Below, piece after piece: positions 54,216 through 62,442 of a stretch of DNA of 64,000 bases. The notes beneath the pieces were generated by a model. The model saw only the letters and a program-made list of their open reading frames with translations. It had not been told where the DNA came from and did not search any database. Origin of the DNA: OCS116 sp051531935 (GTDB lineage: Bacteria; Pseudomonadota; Alphaproteobacteria; Rhizobiales; OSC116); contig JAOPTR010000003.1 of assembly GCA_051531935.1 (NCBI GenBank), positions 186,001 through 250,000 on the forward strand, read 5' to 3'. Each line of letters begins with the position of its first letter. Positions within the stretch are counted from its first letter, which is position 1. The translations under genes were made by a program, and so were the position numbers.

Positions 54216-54596
54216 TTATTCGGCCGATTTGCAACCAATAAGCCATATGTCATAAACTGGGTGCTCAACACCGTGTAGCCCAGGGCTTGAGGCAAACATC
54301 CAACCCGTAAAAATGCGCTTTATTTCAGTTTGATCGGTTGAAACTTCATCAATTTCAACAAAAGATGTAGTTTGCGGACGTTCTGTAGCCGAGCGCGTAT
54401 AGCAGACACGCGGCGTAATCTCAAAAATACCAAATTTCTTAGTGTCATTGAGGTTAATCTCGATGGTTTCAATGGTGGCTGTCACTTTTTCGAGCGCATT
54501 GAATATGGCTGTTTGGTTTTCTATCCGCTCGGCATGGGCGCTACTAAATGCAGATACAAAGCCAATTAAACAAAGAAGTTTAAAAAGTTTCACCAT
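54216..54596 (-). CDS. DUF2155 secreted protein
   Basis: 126 residues with a signal peptide (MVKLFKLLCLIGFVSAFSSA). The core phrases FEITPRVCYTRSATERPQTTSF and IFTGWMFASSPGLHGVEHPVYDIWL are the recognisable DUF2155 motif, with two cysteines. This family is common in alphaproteobacteria next to NDUFA12 and aat, and its function is unknown. Its stop is inside a GGCCGA/TCGGCC hairpin that could end both this gene and aat. Confidence 0.88.
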   Translation of the reverse strand: MVKLFKLLCLIGFVSAFSSAHAERIENQTAIFNALEKVTATIETIEINLNDTKKFGIFEITPRVCYTRSATERPQTTSFVEIDEVSTDQTEIKRIFTGWMFASSPGLHGVEHPVYDIWLIGCKSAE

Positions 54597-54686
54597 ATTT
54601 TCTTTCTCAAAATTGACTAATCACAGCTCTTTATTCAAGAATAAAGTGGCGAATATAAGGCCTTATGCCGTTGAGTTGGTATTTGT

Positions 54687-55073
54687 CTAATTATCTGGAG
54701 ACCAAGAATCGTAATCACCTGAAACTTTGTCACGTGATCCACCACCTAAAATTGAACCCTTAGGGCGGTATGCCTTTGTCGTGCCAGTCATATTAGGTTG
54801 TGATTCCGTATTTTCCCACGGCTTTGCTTCATATTCTTCTTCAGAAGGAGGCGTGTCGACAGTCTTATGCAACCAAGCGTGCCAACCAGGTGGAACACGT
54901 GTCGCTTCAACATAACCATTATAGGTAACCCAACGTTTTGGGCCATTTTTTTGCTTGTAATATTGGTTGCCTTGTTGGTCTTCACCAACTTTAACGCCAT
55001 ATTTCCACGTGAAAAAGCGTGTGCCAACGGTTTGGCCGTTCCACCATGTGAAGATTTCAGTAAAAATACCCAT
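54687..55073 (-). CDS. NADH:ubiquinone oxidoreductase subunit NDUFA12 family
   Basis: 128 residues. Accessory complex I subunit shared by mitochondria and alphaproteobacteria. Typical wording: WWNGQTVGTRFFTWKYGVKVGEDQQGNQYY, RWVTYNGYVEATRVPPGWHAWLH. The C-terminal 40 residues are polar. ATG 55073 (MGIFTEIF) is chosen because GAGA lies upstream; a slightly longer frame would add six residues. It is the first gene of a two-gene minus-strand unit with DUF2155. Confidence 0.93.
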   Translation of the reverse strand: MGIFTEIFTWWNGQTVGTRFFTWKYGVKVGEDQQGNQYYKQKNGPKRWVTYNGYVEATRVPPGWHAWLHKTVDTPPSEEEYEAKPWENTESQPNMTGTTKAYRPKGSILGGGSRDKVSGDYDSWSPDN

Positions 55074-55181
55074 AATTTTTCTCGACATCAATATTAGTTA
55101 CGGTGAATCTAGCGATTCACTCACTATATTCATTCTATAACTAATTTCAGTATATTTGAACAGTTTTTTATGATTATAAGT

Positions 55182-55826
55182 TTAGAGGAAATGTGCATTA
55201 AAATCTTCTTCAAATAAATCTTGCTCTTCGACCTGCAATTTTAGTTTGCTCGATTTTTCAACTAGCTCATTTTTGACATTATCATTTCTGACCAAACGGC
55301 TTAAATAACCGGGATCATATACCAATTTATCTTGTTTTTTAGGCTTGCTAAATTTAACTGCACCTTCAATAATCACACGCCCAGCTTCAATAATGTAGGA
55401 GCGCTGATCTCTTAGAATATTTTCAATCCGTTGTTGTAATATGATAGGTGATAAAGGCTTTACCACAATTGCAGACGCGCCATATTTGTTAAACTCTAAG
55501 ACAATGCGACGTGATGCATGGCCTGTTGACATTAGCACGGGGGTAAAGCAAGCAGGCGCCATATCGACCTGTCTAATCCATCTTAAAAAAGCCAAACCAT
55601 TATTAATAGAATCATTACCGTTTAGGATAAAATCACAAATCACAAGGTCGGGCTGTTCAATTTTCACAATTGCCTTGGCGTCCTCAACATTTGTTGCAAA
55701 CGTAATGTTTTTAACATTTAGGTTCACCAATATATGCTTGTATATTTTCAACATCGACATATTGTCCTCTAAGATCAATATGTTCAATTCGTCCATCGAC
55801 TTATTCAGCGCGTTATGCTTTGTCAT
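55182..55826 (-). CDS. Orphan response regulator (receiver domain, no output domain)
   Basis: 214 residues. Receiver domain about 14-135 with the acidic pair E20/D21, phosphoacceptor D65 in VICDFIL, the STGH switch and the conserved K123 in VVKPLS. The remaining 80 residues are charged and carry no DNA-binding or enzymatic domain I recognise, so this may be a stand-alone phosphorelay or scaffold protein. No histidine kinase gene is in the window. Confidence 0.85.
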   Translation of the reverse strand: MTKHNALNKSMDELNILILEDNMSMLKIYKHILVNLNVKNITFATNVEDAKAIVKIEQPDLVICDFILNGNDSINNGLAFLRWIRQVDMAPACFTPVLMSTGHASRRIVLEFNKYGASAIVVKPLSPIILQQRIENILRDQRSYIIEAGRVIIEGAVKFSKPKKQDKLVYDPGYLSRLVRNDNVKNELVEKSSKLKLQVEEQDLFEEDFNAHFL

Positions 55827-55969
55827 TAAATACTATTCCCAACTCAAAATGACTTTACAATATCTTTAGTTTGGTAGATTAATTGATAAGGTATAATAAA
55901 CTGTAAAACATCTAGATTTAACCGTAAAATTTTAGATATTTTTAATTATAAATAGTTGAAGTGGCACAA

Positions 55970-57070
55970 ATGAACCTACAAACCCCGCATAAACACAAAA
56001 TTGGCCGCATCGCGGGTTTGGATTTTGCGCGCTTTATTGCCTTTTTTGGCATGGTATTTGTTAATTTTAAAATTGTTATGCTGCCTGGATATTTAAGCGT
56101 GGGTGAAACCAATTGGTTTTACAGCCTGCTTGAAGGCCGAGCCGCTGCGTTATTTGTTATCTTAGCAGGTGTTGGTTTAGGACTGTCTGTACAAGTGGCA
56201 AAATTAAATGGCGATGTCGGCTTTCGTGATTTTAAAATAATCACCATCAAGCGTGGTTTGTTTTTATTTGCCATTGGCATGCTGAACTCATTTATTTTCA
56301 GTGCTGATATTTTGCATTATTACGGTATTTATTTCATATTTGCCGCTTTTCTTGCCCCCTTAGGTGCAGTCAGCCTCAGGTTTATCATTGCGGCTATACT
56401 GGTTTTAGCAACAGTTATGCTTTTGTTTTTAGATTTTGATGCAGGTTGGGAATGGACTAAATTAGAATATGTCGGATTCTTTACATTAGAGGGCGGCATT
56501 CGTAATTTATTTTACAATGGTTGGCACCCTGTCATTCCGTGGCTTGCTTTTTTATTATTTGGCGTGATGCTAAGTCGCATAAACCTCACCTCAAAAAAAA
56601 TCCAACTCACAATGATTGGTGCTGGTATTTTCATCACTTTAATTTGTTACACATTATCCGCCCAAATTATACAAAACCTGTTTGTTTCGGGCGATAAACA
56701 ATTGCTTGAGCTAATACCTGTATTCTCCATGGGGCCAGTGCCTGCTACTATTCTTTATATGGTTGGCGCATCTGCAACGGCATGCGCACTGATTGCGGCA
56801 TCTATTATATTTGCTAAAAAATTCGCAAAACTTTCTTTGGTGAAAGCCATTAATGTCGCGGGGCGACAAACACTCACGCTTTATATAGCCCATATTTATT
56901 TAGGCATGTGGGTGATGCAATCTCTGGGTATGTTGGGGCAATCTTCAGTAACAGCCAGCTTGCTCACATCCGTATTATTTGTGTTTATATGTGCAATTGG
57001 GTGTAATATTTGGACTAACTTTTTCAAACTTGGTCCGTTGGAAACTGTTATGCGTAAAATTACAGGTTAG
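55970..57070 (+). CDS. DUF418/acyltransferase-like membrane protein
   Basis: 366 residues with about ten hydrophobic spans. The opening RIAGLDFARFIAFFGMVFVN resembles DUF418 and membrane acyltransferases of the heparan-glucosaminide type, and the C-terminus AGRQTLTLYIAHIYLGMWV also fits. ATG 55970 is used, although a GTG at 55961 is in frame and neither has a strong ribosome site. Substrate unknown. Confidence 0.75.
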   Translation: MNLQTPHKHKIGRIAGLDFARFIAFFGMVFVNFKIVMLPGYLSVGETNWFYSLLEGRAAALFVILAGVGLGLSVQVAKLNGDVGFRDFKIITIKRGLFLFAIGMLNSFIFSADILHYYGIYFIFAAFLAPLGAVSLRFIIAAILVLATVMLLFLDFDAGWEWTKLEYVGFFTLEGGIRNLFYNGWHPVIPWLAFLLFGVMLSRINLTSKKIQLTMIGAGIFITLICYTLSAQIIQNLFVSGDKQLLELIPVFSMGPVPATILYMVGASATACALIAASIIFAKKFAKLSLVKAINVAGRQTLTLYIAHIYLGMWVMQSLGMLGQSSVTASLLTSVLFVFICAIGCNIWTNFFKLGPLETVMRKITG

Positions 57071-57135
57071 TGGTTGAATAATGCTGATTCTTCAACTATT
57101 CTCGCGATAATTACATTCTAAAAATGGATAATATC

Positions 57136-57969
57136 ATGAGTCTTGAAACCATCATTAATGAAGCCTTTGAAAATCGCGCAAATTTCAACATCTCCACACA
57201 AGGAGAAGTACGCGAAGCTGTTGATTCTGCATTAGAAAAGCTAGACAACGGCACCGAACGCGTGGCCGAAAAAATTGACGGTGAATGGGTTGTGAATCAG
57301 TGGCTTAAAAAAGCGGTTTTACTCTCATTCGTATTGAACGACATGAAGATTATGGACGGCGCTCCAGATGGTGCCACTTGGTGGGATAAAGTTGACAGTA
57401 AGTTTTTAGGTTGGGGTGAAAACCGTTTCCGTGAAGCTGGTTTTAGAGCTGTACCAGGCTCTATTGTTCGTAAATCTGCTTTCATTGGCAAAGGCGCAGT
57501 TTTAATGCCATCATTTGTAAATTTGGGTGCATATGTTGATGAAGGCACCATGGTTGATGCTTGGGTAACTGTTGGTTCGTGCGCACAAATTGGTAAAAAT
57601 GTGCATTTATCTGGTGGTGTAGGCATTGGCGGCGTACTAGAGCCATTGCAAGCAGGCCCTGTAATTATCGAAGACAATTGCTTTATTGGCGCACGTAGTG
57701 AGATTGTAGAAGGCGTACGCGTTGGCGAAGGCGCTGTTATATCCATGGGTGTGTTCATTGGTATGTCGACTAAAATTGTCGATCGTGAAACAGGCGAAAT
57801 TCATATTGGTTATGTGCCACCATATAGTGTGGTTGTACCTGGTGCTTTGCCTGGTAAAACTATGGGCAACGGCCAACCTGGCCCAAGCCTTTACTGTGCT
57901 GTGATTGTTAAAAAAGTTGATGCCAAAACACGTGCAAAAACTTCTATTAATGACCTTTTACGCGACTAA
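57136..57969 (+). CDS. dapD: 2,3,4,5-tetrahydropyridine-2,6-dicarboxylate N-succinyltransferase
   Basis: 277 residues. Succinylates tetrahydrodipicolinate in lysine/diaminopimelate synthesis. An N-terminal helical domain is followed by left-handed beta-helix hexapeptide repeats (FIGKGAVLMPSFVNLGAYVD, GVGIGGVLEPLQAGP, GVRVGEGAVISMGVFIG). The second ATG (57136, MSLETIINEAFENR) is preferred for its GGA seven bases upstream. dapE follows after 15 bases. Confidence 0.95.
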   Translation: MSLETIINEAFENRANFNISTQGEVREAVDSALEKLDNGTERVAEKIDGEWVVNQWLKKAVLLSFVLNDMKIMDGAPDGATWWDKVDSKFLGWGENRFREAGFRAVPGSIVRKSAFIGKGAVLMPSFVNLGAYVDEGTMVDAWVTVGSCAQIGKNVHLSGGVGIGGVLEPLQAGPVIIEDNCFIGARSEIVEGVRVGEGAVISMGVFIGMSTKIVDRETGEIHIGYVPPYSVVVPGALPGKTMGNGQPGPSLYCAVIVKKVDAKTRAKTSINDLLRD

Positions 57970-57984
57970 TTTTCGGATATTTAC

Positions 57985-59151
57985 ATGACTAGCAATTTGC
58001 CTGATGCAGTTTCGCTCACACAAGAATTAGTGCGTGAAGACACTGTCACCCCTATTTCAACCCCTGCCCTCGATATTTTAGAAAAGCATCTGGCGGCCTC
58101 GGGGTTTGAAATTACTAAACTGCCCTTTAGTGAAGAAGGTTATGACGATACAGACAACCTTTACGCGCAAATTGGCAGTGGCAGCCCGCATTTATGCTTT
58201 GCAGGCCATGTAGATGTGGTGCCAGCAGGCGCGACTGATGAATGGACACATGCGCCATTTTCAGGCGATATTACTGACGGCAAATTATACGGCCGTGGCA
58301 CGGCAGATATGAAGGGTGGCGTGGCTTGTTTTACAGTCGCTGCCATTAAATATATTGCCAATAACCCAGATTTCAAAGGCACTTTGAGCTTTTTAATTAC
58401 GGGTGATGAAGAAGCGGTTGCCATTAATGGCACACCAAAAATGCTTAACTGGCTTCAGGAACAAAATATCCAGCTCGATCATTGCATTGTTGGCGAACCT
58501 TCTAACCCAAGCTATTTGGGTGAGGAAATTAAAGTTGGCCGTAGAGGCAGCATGTTAGGCAACCTAACTCTGCACGGAAGCCAAGGCCATATTGCTTATC
58601 CAGAACGTGCGGATAACCCAATGCCACGTTTAGCAGCCATACTAGATAAATTGTGTAATGACCCACTTGATGAAGGCACCAACTTATTCCAACCAAGTAA
58701 TCTTGAAGTGACAAGTGTTGATGTTGGCAATAAAGCTCATAATCTTCTGCCACAATCGGTCAATATACGCTTCGGCATTCGTTATAATAGCGTGCATGAT
58801 TTTGATAGTTTAGAAGCCCTGCTTAAAGATAAGTTTGATGCCATTCACGCTGAAATGGGTGGCCGTTATGAGGTCGAATATTTCAGATCTGGAGAGGCAT
58901 TTTACACCGAAGACAAAATGCTGACCAGCTTGGTAAGCGCAGCCGTTGAAAAGTTTTCAGGTCATGTGCCTAAATTATCAACAGCGGGCGGCACATCCGA
59001 TGCACGCTTTATTAAAAACCACTGCCCCGTTGTGGAGTTTGGCTTAGTCGGCGCCACCATGCACAAAATTGACGAGCATGTAGATGTTGCTGACATAGAC
59101 ACTTTGGCCGATATATATTACGAAATTATTGGCAACTATTTTAAGGCATAA
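57985..59151 (+). CDS. dapE: Succinyl-diaminopimelate desuccinylase
   Basis: 388 residues. Zinc M20 enzyme that removes succinate to give LL-diaminopimelate for lysine and peptidoglycan. CFAGHVDVVPAG, GRGTADMKGG, GDEEAVAINGT, GEPSNPSYLGEE and SARF-type TAGGTSDARF identify it as DapE rather than ArgE. Cotranscribed with dapD. Confidence 0.95.
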   Translation: MTSNLPDAVSLTQELVREDTVTPISTPALDILEKHLAASGFEITKLPFSEEGYDDTDNLYAQIGSGSPHLCFAGHVDVVPAGATDEWTHAPFSGDITDGKLYGRGTADMKGGVACFTVAAIKYIANNPDFKGTLSFLITGDEEAVAINGTPKMLNWLQEQNIQLDHCIVGEPSNPSYLGEEIKVGRRGSMLGNLTLHGSQGHIAYPERADNPMPRLAAILDKLCNDPLDEGTNLFQPSNLEVTSVDVGNKAHNLLPQSVNIRFGIRYNSVHDFDSLEALLKDKFDAIHAEMGGRYEVEYFRSGEAFYTEDKMLTSLVSAAVEKFSGHVPKLSTAGGTSDARFIKNHCPVVEFGLVGATMHKIDEHVDVADIDTLADIYYEIIGNYFKA

Positions 59152-59155
59152 TGCT

Positions 59156-59734
59156 ATGAATTTAGTGCAGATAGATAGAATCATCACTGGTGTATGGGCA
59201 ATTTTTTTATATAAAAAAAATGCACTTAGCTATTTTGTAATCAATAGCCGCAATTTTTTCTTATCGTTTAGCGTTATTATTTTAGTGCTAATATTCCAAA
59301 TATATATGGCCCCGCTAGAAATAGAAATTTTCAGCACAGGAATCAGCGAACTTAAGCTTGAAGATACAAATACAAGCTTTCAATTTTTCATTCTGATGAC
59401 CAATTGGTTCATTTGGCCTGTCGTAACCTATGTGGTTTGTAATTTAATGGGCTTATCGCATAATTATATGCGCTATGTCACTATCGACAACCTTAGCAGC
59501 ATTGTCACCCTAACCATCATTGCCACCCCAGCGGTTTTGTTTCAGTTCGGCCTACCTGCCGATGCTGCTAGAACGTTGATATATATGAGCAGCTTTATTA
59601 TGCTTATCTACAAATGGCGGGTCATAAAGCTTTCGCTCGCCACTACAGGAGCCAATGCTTCTATTTTGCTTTTTATCGATATTGCCGTGACGATTTTGGT
59701 ATCAACCATCGTTAAAACTGTTTTCGTTGGCTAA
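59156..59734 (+). CDS. Unknown membrane protein downstream of dapE
   Basis: 192 residues with about four or five hydrophobic spans (FLSFSVIILVLIFQIYMA, WFIWPVVTYVVCNLMG and others). It starts four bases after dapE, so it is cotranscribed. I do not recognise the family. Its last four bases overlap the convergent threonine aldolase gene. Confidence 0.7.
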   Translation: MNLVQIDRIITGVWAIFLYKKNALSYFVINSRNFFLSFSVIILVLIFQIYMAPLEIEIFSTGISELKLEDTNTSFQFFILMTNWFIWPVVTYVVCNLMGLSHNYMRYVTIDNLSSIVTLTIIATPAVLFQFGLPADAARTLIYMSSFIMLIYKWRVIKLSLATTGANASILLFIDIAVTILVSTIVKTVFVG

Positions 59735-60756
59735 ATGATTTTTGAGAATATCTCAACAGCTTCTGCACATTCATCTGCCGATACGTCTAGATGAGTTACA
59801 GCTCTAATTTCAGCATCATTTAACGCCACCATTGCCACATTTTTAGCCTTGAGTTTAGCGCAAATTTCCGATGCCTTTTGGCCTGTTTGAGATACATCTA
59901 TAATGATGATATTTGTATGCAAATTATCCAAATTCACCGTGACATTTGCAATATTATTTAACGCGCCACCAAGGTTTTTGGCATTTACATGGTCTTGTTG
60001 CAATTTTTCTACATGATGTTCCAGAGCATATATACCCGCCGATGCGATGATACCCGCCTGACGCATAGCGCCACCTAACCGAGTTTTCCAAACCCATACT
60101 TGCTCAATAAAATCCGTTGAACCCGCAAGCACTGCACCCACTGGGCAACCAAGGCCTTTGGAGAGGTCAAACCAAACACTATCAAAGTCGCGACTATATT
60201 CGGCAGGGCTAACGCCTGTGGCAGCAGAAGCGTTCAGCAATCTCGCGCCATCCATATGCAGTTTCATATTTTGCGATTTGGCATATTGAGTGACAGGGTT
60301 TAGCTGATCCATATTCCATGCAATACCACCACCAAAGTTATGGGTATTCTCAATAACCAACATTTTAGGAATGGTCGAATTTCTGCCCATACGGCGTTTT
60401 GCCACGCATTTTTCAACATCTTCGACACTGAGTATACCCAAAGGCCTGTCGATCGTTTGGCGATTAACTTGCCCTAATGCCAAGCCACCACTCTCCATCA
60501 TCATAATGTGCGAGTTATCTGCTGCAATCACTTCATCACCCATAGAACAATGGGTTAGTGTTGAAACTAAGTTGCACATTATACCAGAAGGTAAAAATAC
60601 AGCGGCTTCCTTACCCATAAGCGAAGCTGATTTTTCACACAATAAATTGACACTTGGGTCGAGCAATTGCTGCTCATCGCCAACTTCTGCCGATGCCATA
60701 AATTTGCGCATTTCGGCGGTGGGTTTTGTTTGTGTATCGCTGTATAAATTAATCAT
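59731..60756 (-). CDS. ltaE: Low-specificity L-threonine aldolase
   Basis: 341 residues. PLP enzyme splitting threonine or allo-threonine to glycine and acetaldehyde. SDTQTKPTAEMRKFM opens the fold; ENTHNFGGGIAW; D169 of HMDGARLLN contacts the PLP ring nitrogen; PLP lysine K200 in DLSKGLGCPVGAV. The start at 60756 (MINLYSD) has AGGAG upstream; a longer frame lacks one. Confidence 0.92.
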   Translation of the reverse strand: MINLYSDTQTKPTAEMRKFMASAEVGDEQQLLDPSVNLLCEKSASLMGKEAAVFLPSGIMCNLVSTLTHCSMGDEVIAADNSHIMMMESGGLALGQVNRQTIDRPLGILSVEDVEKCVAKRRMGRNSTIPKMLVIENTHNFGGGIAWNMDQLNPVTQYAKSQNMKLHMDGARLLNASAATGVSPAEYSRDFDSVWFDLSKGLGCPVGAVLAGSTDFIEQVWVWKTRLGGAMRQAGIIASAGIYALEHHVEKLQQDHVNAKNLGGALNNIANVTVNLDNLHTNIIIIDVSQTGQKASEICAKLKAKNVAMVALNDAEIRAVTHLDVSADECAEAVEIFSKII

Positions 60757-60878
60757 TAATTTCTCCTGAACCACATCTTACTTTTGACTTAGTTGGCAAA
60801 TAAGTTACTAATCATTATATACAGTTACAATCAATAACAAATCATATTTTATGTGTGATTTATAAAAACGGATGCGAA

Positions 60879-62063
60879 GTGAAAAAACTTTTAAGCAGCA
60901 TATTAAGCCTAATTATTTTTTTAGCCGTTGGCGCCACTGGCGCAGGGTTTTATGCAAACTCAAAAGCCAAAGAAACTGTCGAGCAAGCCATAGAAACGCT
61001 AAAACTCAACGGTTATGATTTGAGCAGCTATGACCGTTTGGACATCGACTTTTTTAAACAAACCATCCATTTAAAAAATCTAAAAATCGCATCTAGTGAT
61101 CAAATATGGCTTAAACTTCATATTGATGATATTGAACTTAATGGTATTGACCCAATTAGCGATTTGTCTGTAACGCTTAAAAACAGCCAACTTAAAAACA
61201 TTGCCCTCACCTATTATGGGCAAAATTACAAAATAGACAATATCACATTAACTGGCTTAAAAACCGGCTATCAACCGCACTTCGAATATATGCTCGCTGC
61301 CCCACTTATGGAAGATAAGGTTAGAATCTTTCATGAGGAATTGGATTATGAGAGCCTGTCATTTAGCGGTTTCATGTTAACTGATAATTTGGATAATTTG
61401 AGCCGCATTGCAGATGGCAGTTACAGCAAACAACAAATGTTTAACAATTTGCCTAGCCAATGGCGTGCAAATTTAACTGGCTTAGAGGTTAGTCCCGCAC
61501 ATTTACCCCCCGAATTTGCGCAATTATTAGGCGAATACAATCTTAAAGAACTAAACGGAATACTAGACATTAGCTTTGAATATCAACAAGATAACCACAC
61601 GGGATTGTTTGCTATTAACAATTTAAACTTTGGCGGGTTAGCAAATCTTCAGGCCGATATTTTGGCCTCTATGACGGATGAGAAATTTGCCGCCCTGTTT
61701 AATATTGAGAATATGGAAGAAAACCTAAACAGCGTAGCTATAGAGCATGCAGAGCTCAATTATAAGGATGATGGTCTTTACAATTATGTAATTGCGCAAA
61801 TGGCACCTAAGGTAGACTTATCTGAAGCTGCATTGAAATCTCAGTTGTATTTTGGTCTGGCATTGGGTTCGGCTCAAATTATAAATCTTGATAGACGCCA
61901 AGCGCTCGCCAACCCCATTGCTGATTTCATGTCTGCACCAACAGGCTTAAAAATAGAAATTTCTCCTGCCAAACCAGTACGCTTTCAACAATATTTGGAT
62001 ATTTACGATGCTAATATATTGGTGCGCGACCTTAACCCAACAGTTACCTATATTAAAGAATAA
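60879..62063 (+). CDS. Unknown membrane-anchored protein
   Basis: 394 residues. GTG start at 60879 with GGA six bases upstream; one N-terminal hydrophobic segment (about 5-22) serves as a signal or anchor, and the rest is a polar, repetitive extracytoplasmic domain rich in Leu/Asn/Asp. It may belong to the YdgA/DUF945-like or AsmA-like group, but I cannot support either. It is followed after 18 bases by a DUF1905 gene. Confidence 0.65.
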   Translation: MKKLLSSILSLIIFLAVGATGAGFYANSKAKETVEQAIETLKLNGYDLSSYDRLDIDFFKQTIHLKNLKIASSDQIWLKLHIDDIELNGIDPISDLSVTLKNSQLKNIALTYYGQNYKIDNITLTGLKTGYQPHFEYMLAAPLMEDKVRIFHEELDYESLSFSGFMLTDNLDNLSRIADGSYSKQQMFNNLPSQWRANLTGLEVSPAHLPPEFAQLLGEYNLKELNGILDISFEYQQDNHTGLFAINNLNFGGLANLQADILASMTDEKFAALFNIENMEENLNSVAIEHAELNYKDDGLYNYVIAQMAPKVDLSEAALKSQLYFGLALGSAQIINLDRRQALANPIADFMSAPTGLKIEISPAKPVRFQQYLDIYDANILVRDLNPTVTYIKE

Positions 62064-62081
62064 CAGGGCTAGACGCTAAGT

Positions 62082-62384
62082 ATGGAAGACTTGAATTTCA
62101 CATTTACATCCGAACTCTGGCAATATTCTGGCAAAGGCGGATGGTTTTTTGTCACTGTACCTAAAGGCGATTCTGAGCAAATAAAGTTTTTTGCCCATAG
62201 CGCCAAGGTTGGTTTTGGTTCGGTACGTGTAACTGCAAAAATTGCAGATGTGGCTTGGAAAACCTCCTTGTTTCCAGATGCAAAATCGGGCTGTTATTTT
62301 TTACCCGTTAACGCCAAAATCAGAAAACAAGCCAAACTTACCAAAGGCCAAGACATTAAAGTGAATATTGATATTGTAACCTAG
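62082..62384 (+). CDS. DUF1905 domain protein
   Basis: 100 residues, entirely a DUF1905 fold: FTSELWQYSGKGGWFFVTVP, FGSVRVTAKIADVAWKTSLFP and GCYFLPVNAKIRKQAKL. Its role is unknown. It is followed by a likely bidirectional terminator. Confidence 0.85.
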   Translation: MEDLNFTFTSELWQYSGKGGWFFVTVPKGDSEQIKFFAHSAKVGFGSVRVTAKIADVAWKTSLFPDAKSGCYFLPVNAKIRKQAKLTKGQDIKVNIDIVT

Positions 62385-62394
62385 GCAAGCAAGA

Positions 62395-62424
62395 GCCCCA
62401 TACAAACCAATGTATGAGGCCAAA
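62395..62424 (+). terminator. Hairpin between DUF1905 and aspS
   Basis: GCCCCATACA (62395-62404) pairs with TGTATGAGGC (62411-62420), one mismatch, loop of six. A short AAATTTT tract follows on the plus strand. It lies between two convergent genes and may serve both. Confidence 0.55.
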
Positions 62425-62442
62425 TTTTGCATCGCTAAAAGC

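Noticed and set aside
54210..54225. GGCCGA-TTAT-TCGGCC hairpin at the aat / DUF2155 junction as a terminator
   Set aside because: The stem is short and no T run follows on either side; it is mentioned only under DUF2155.
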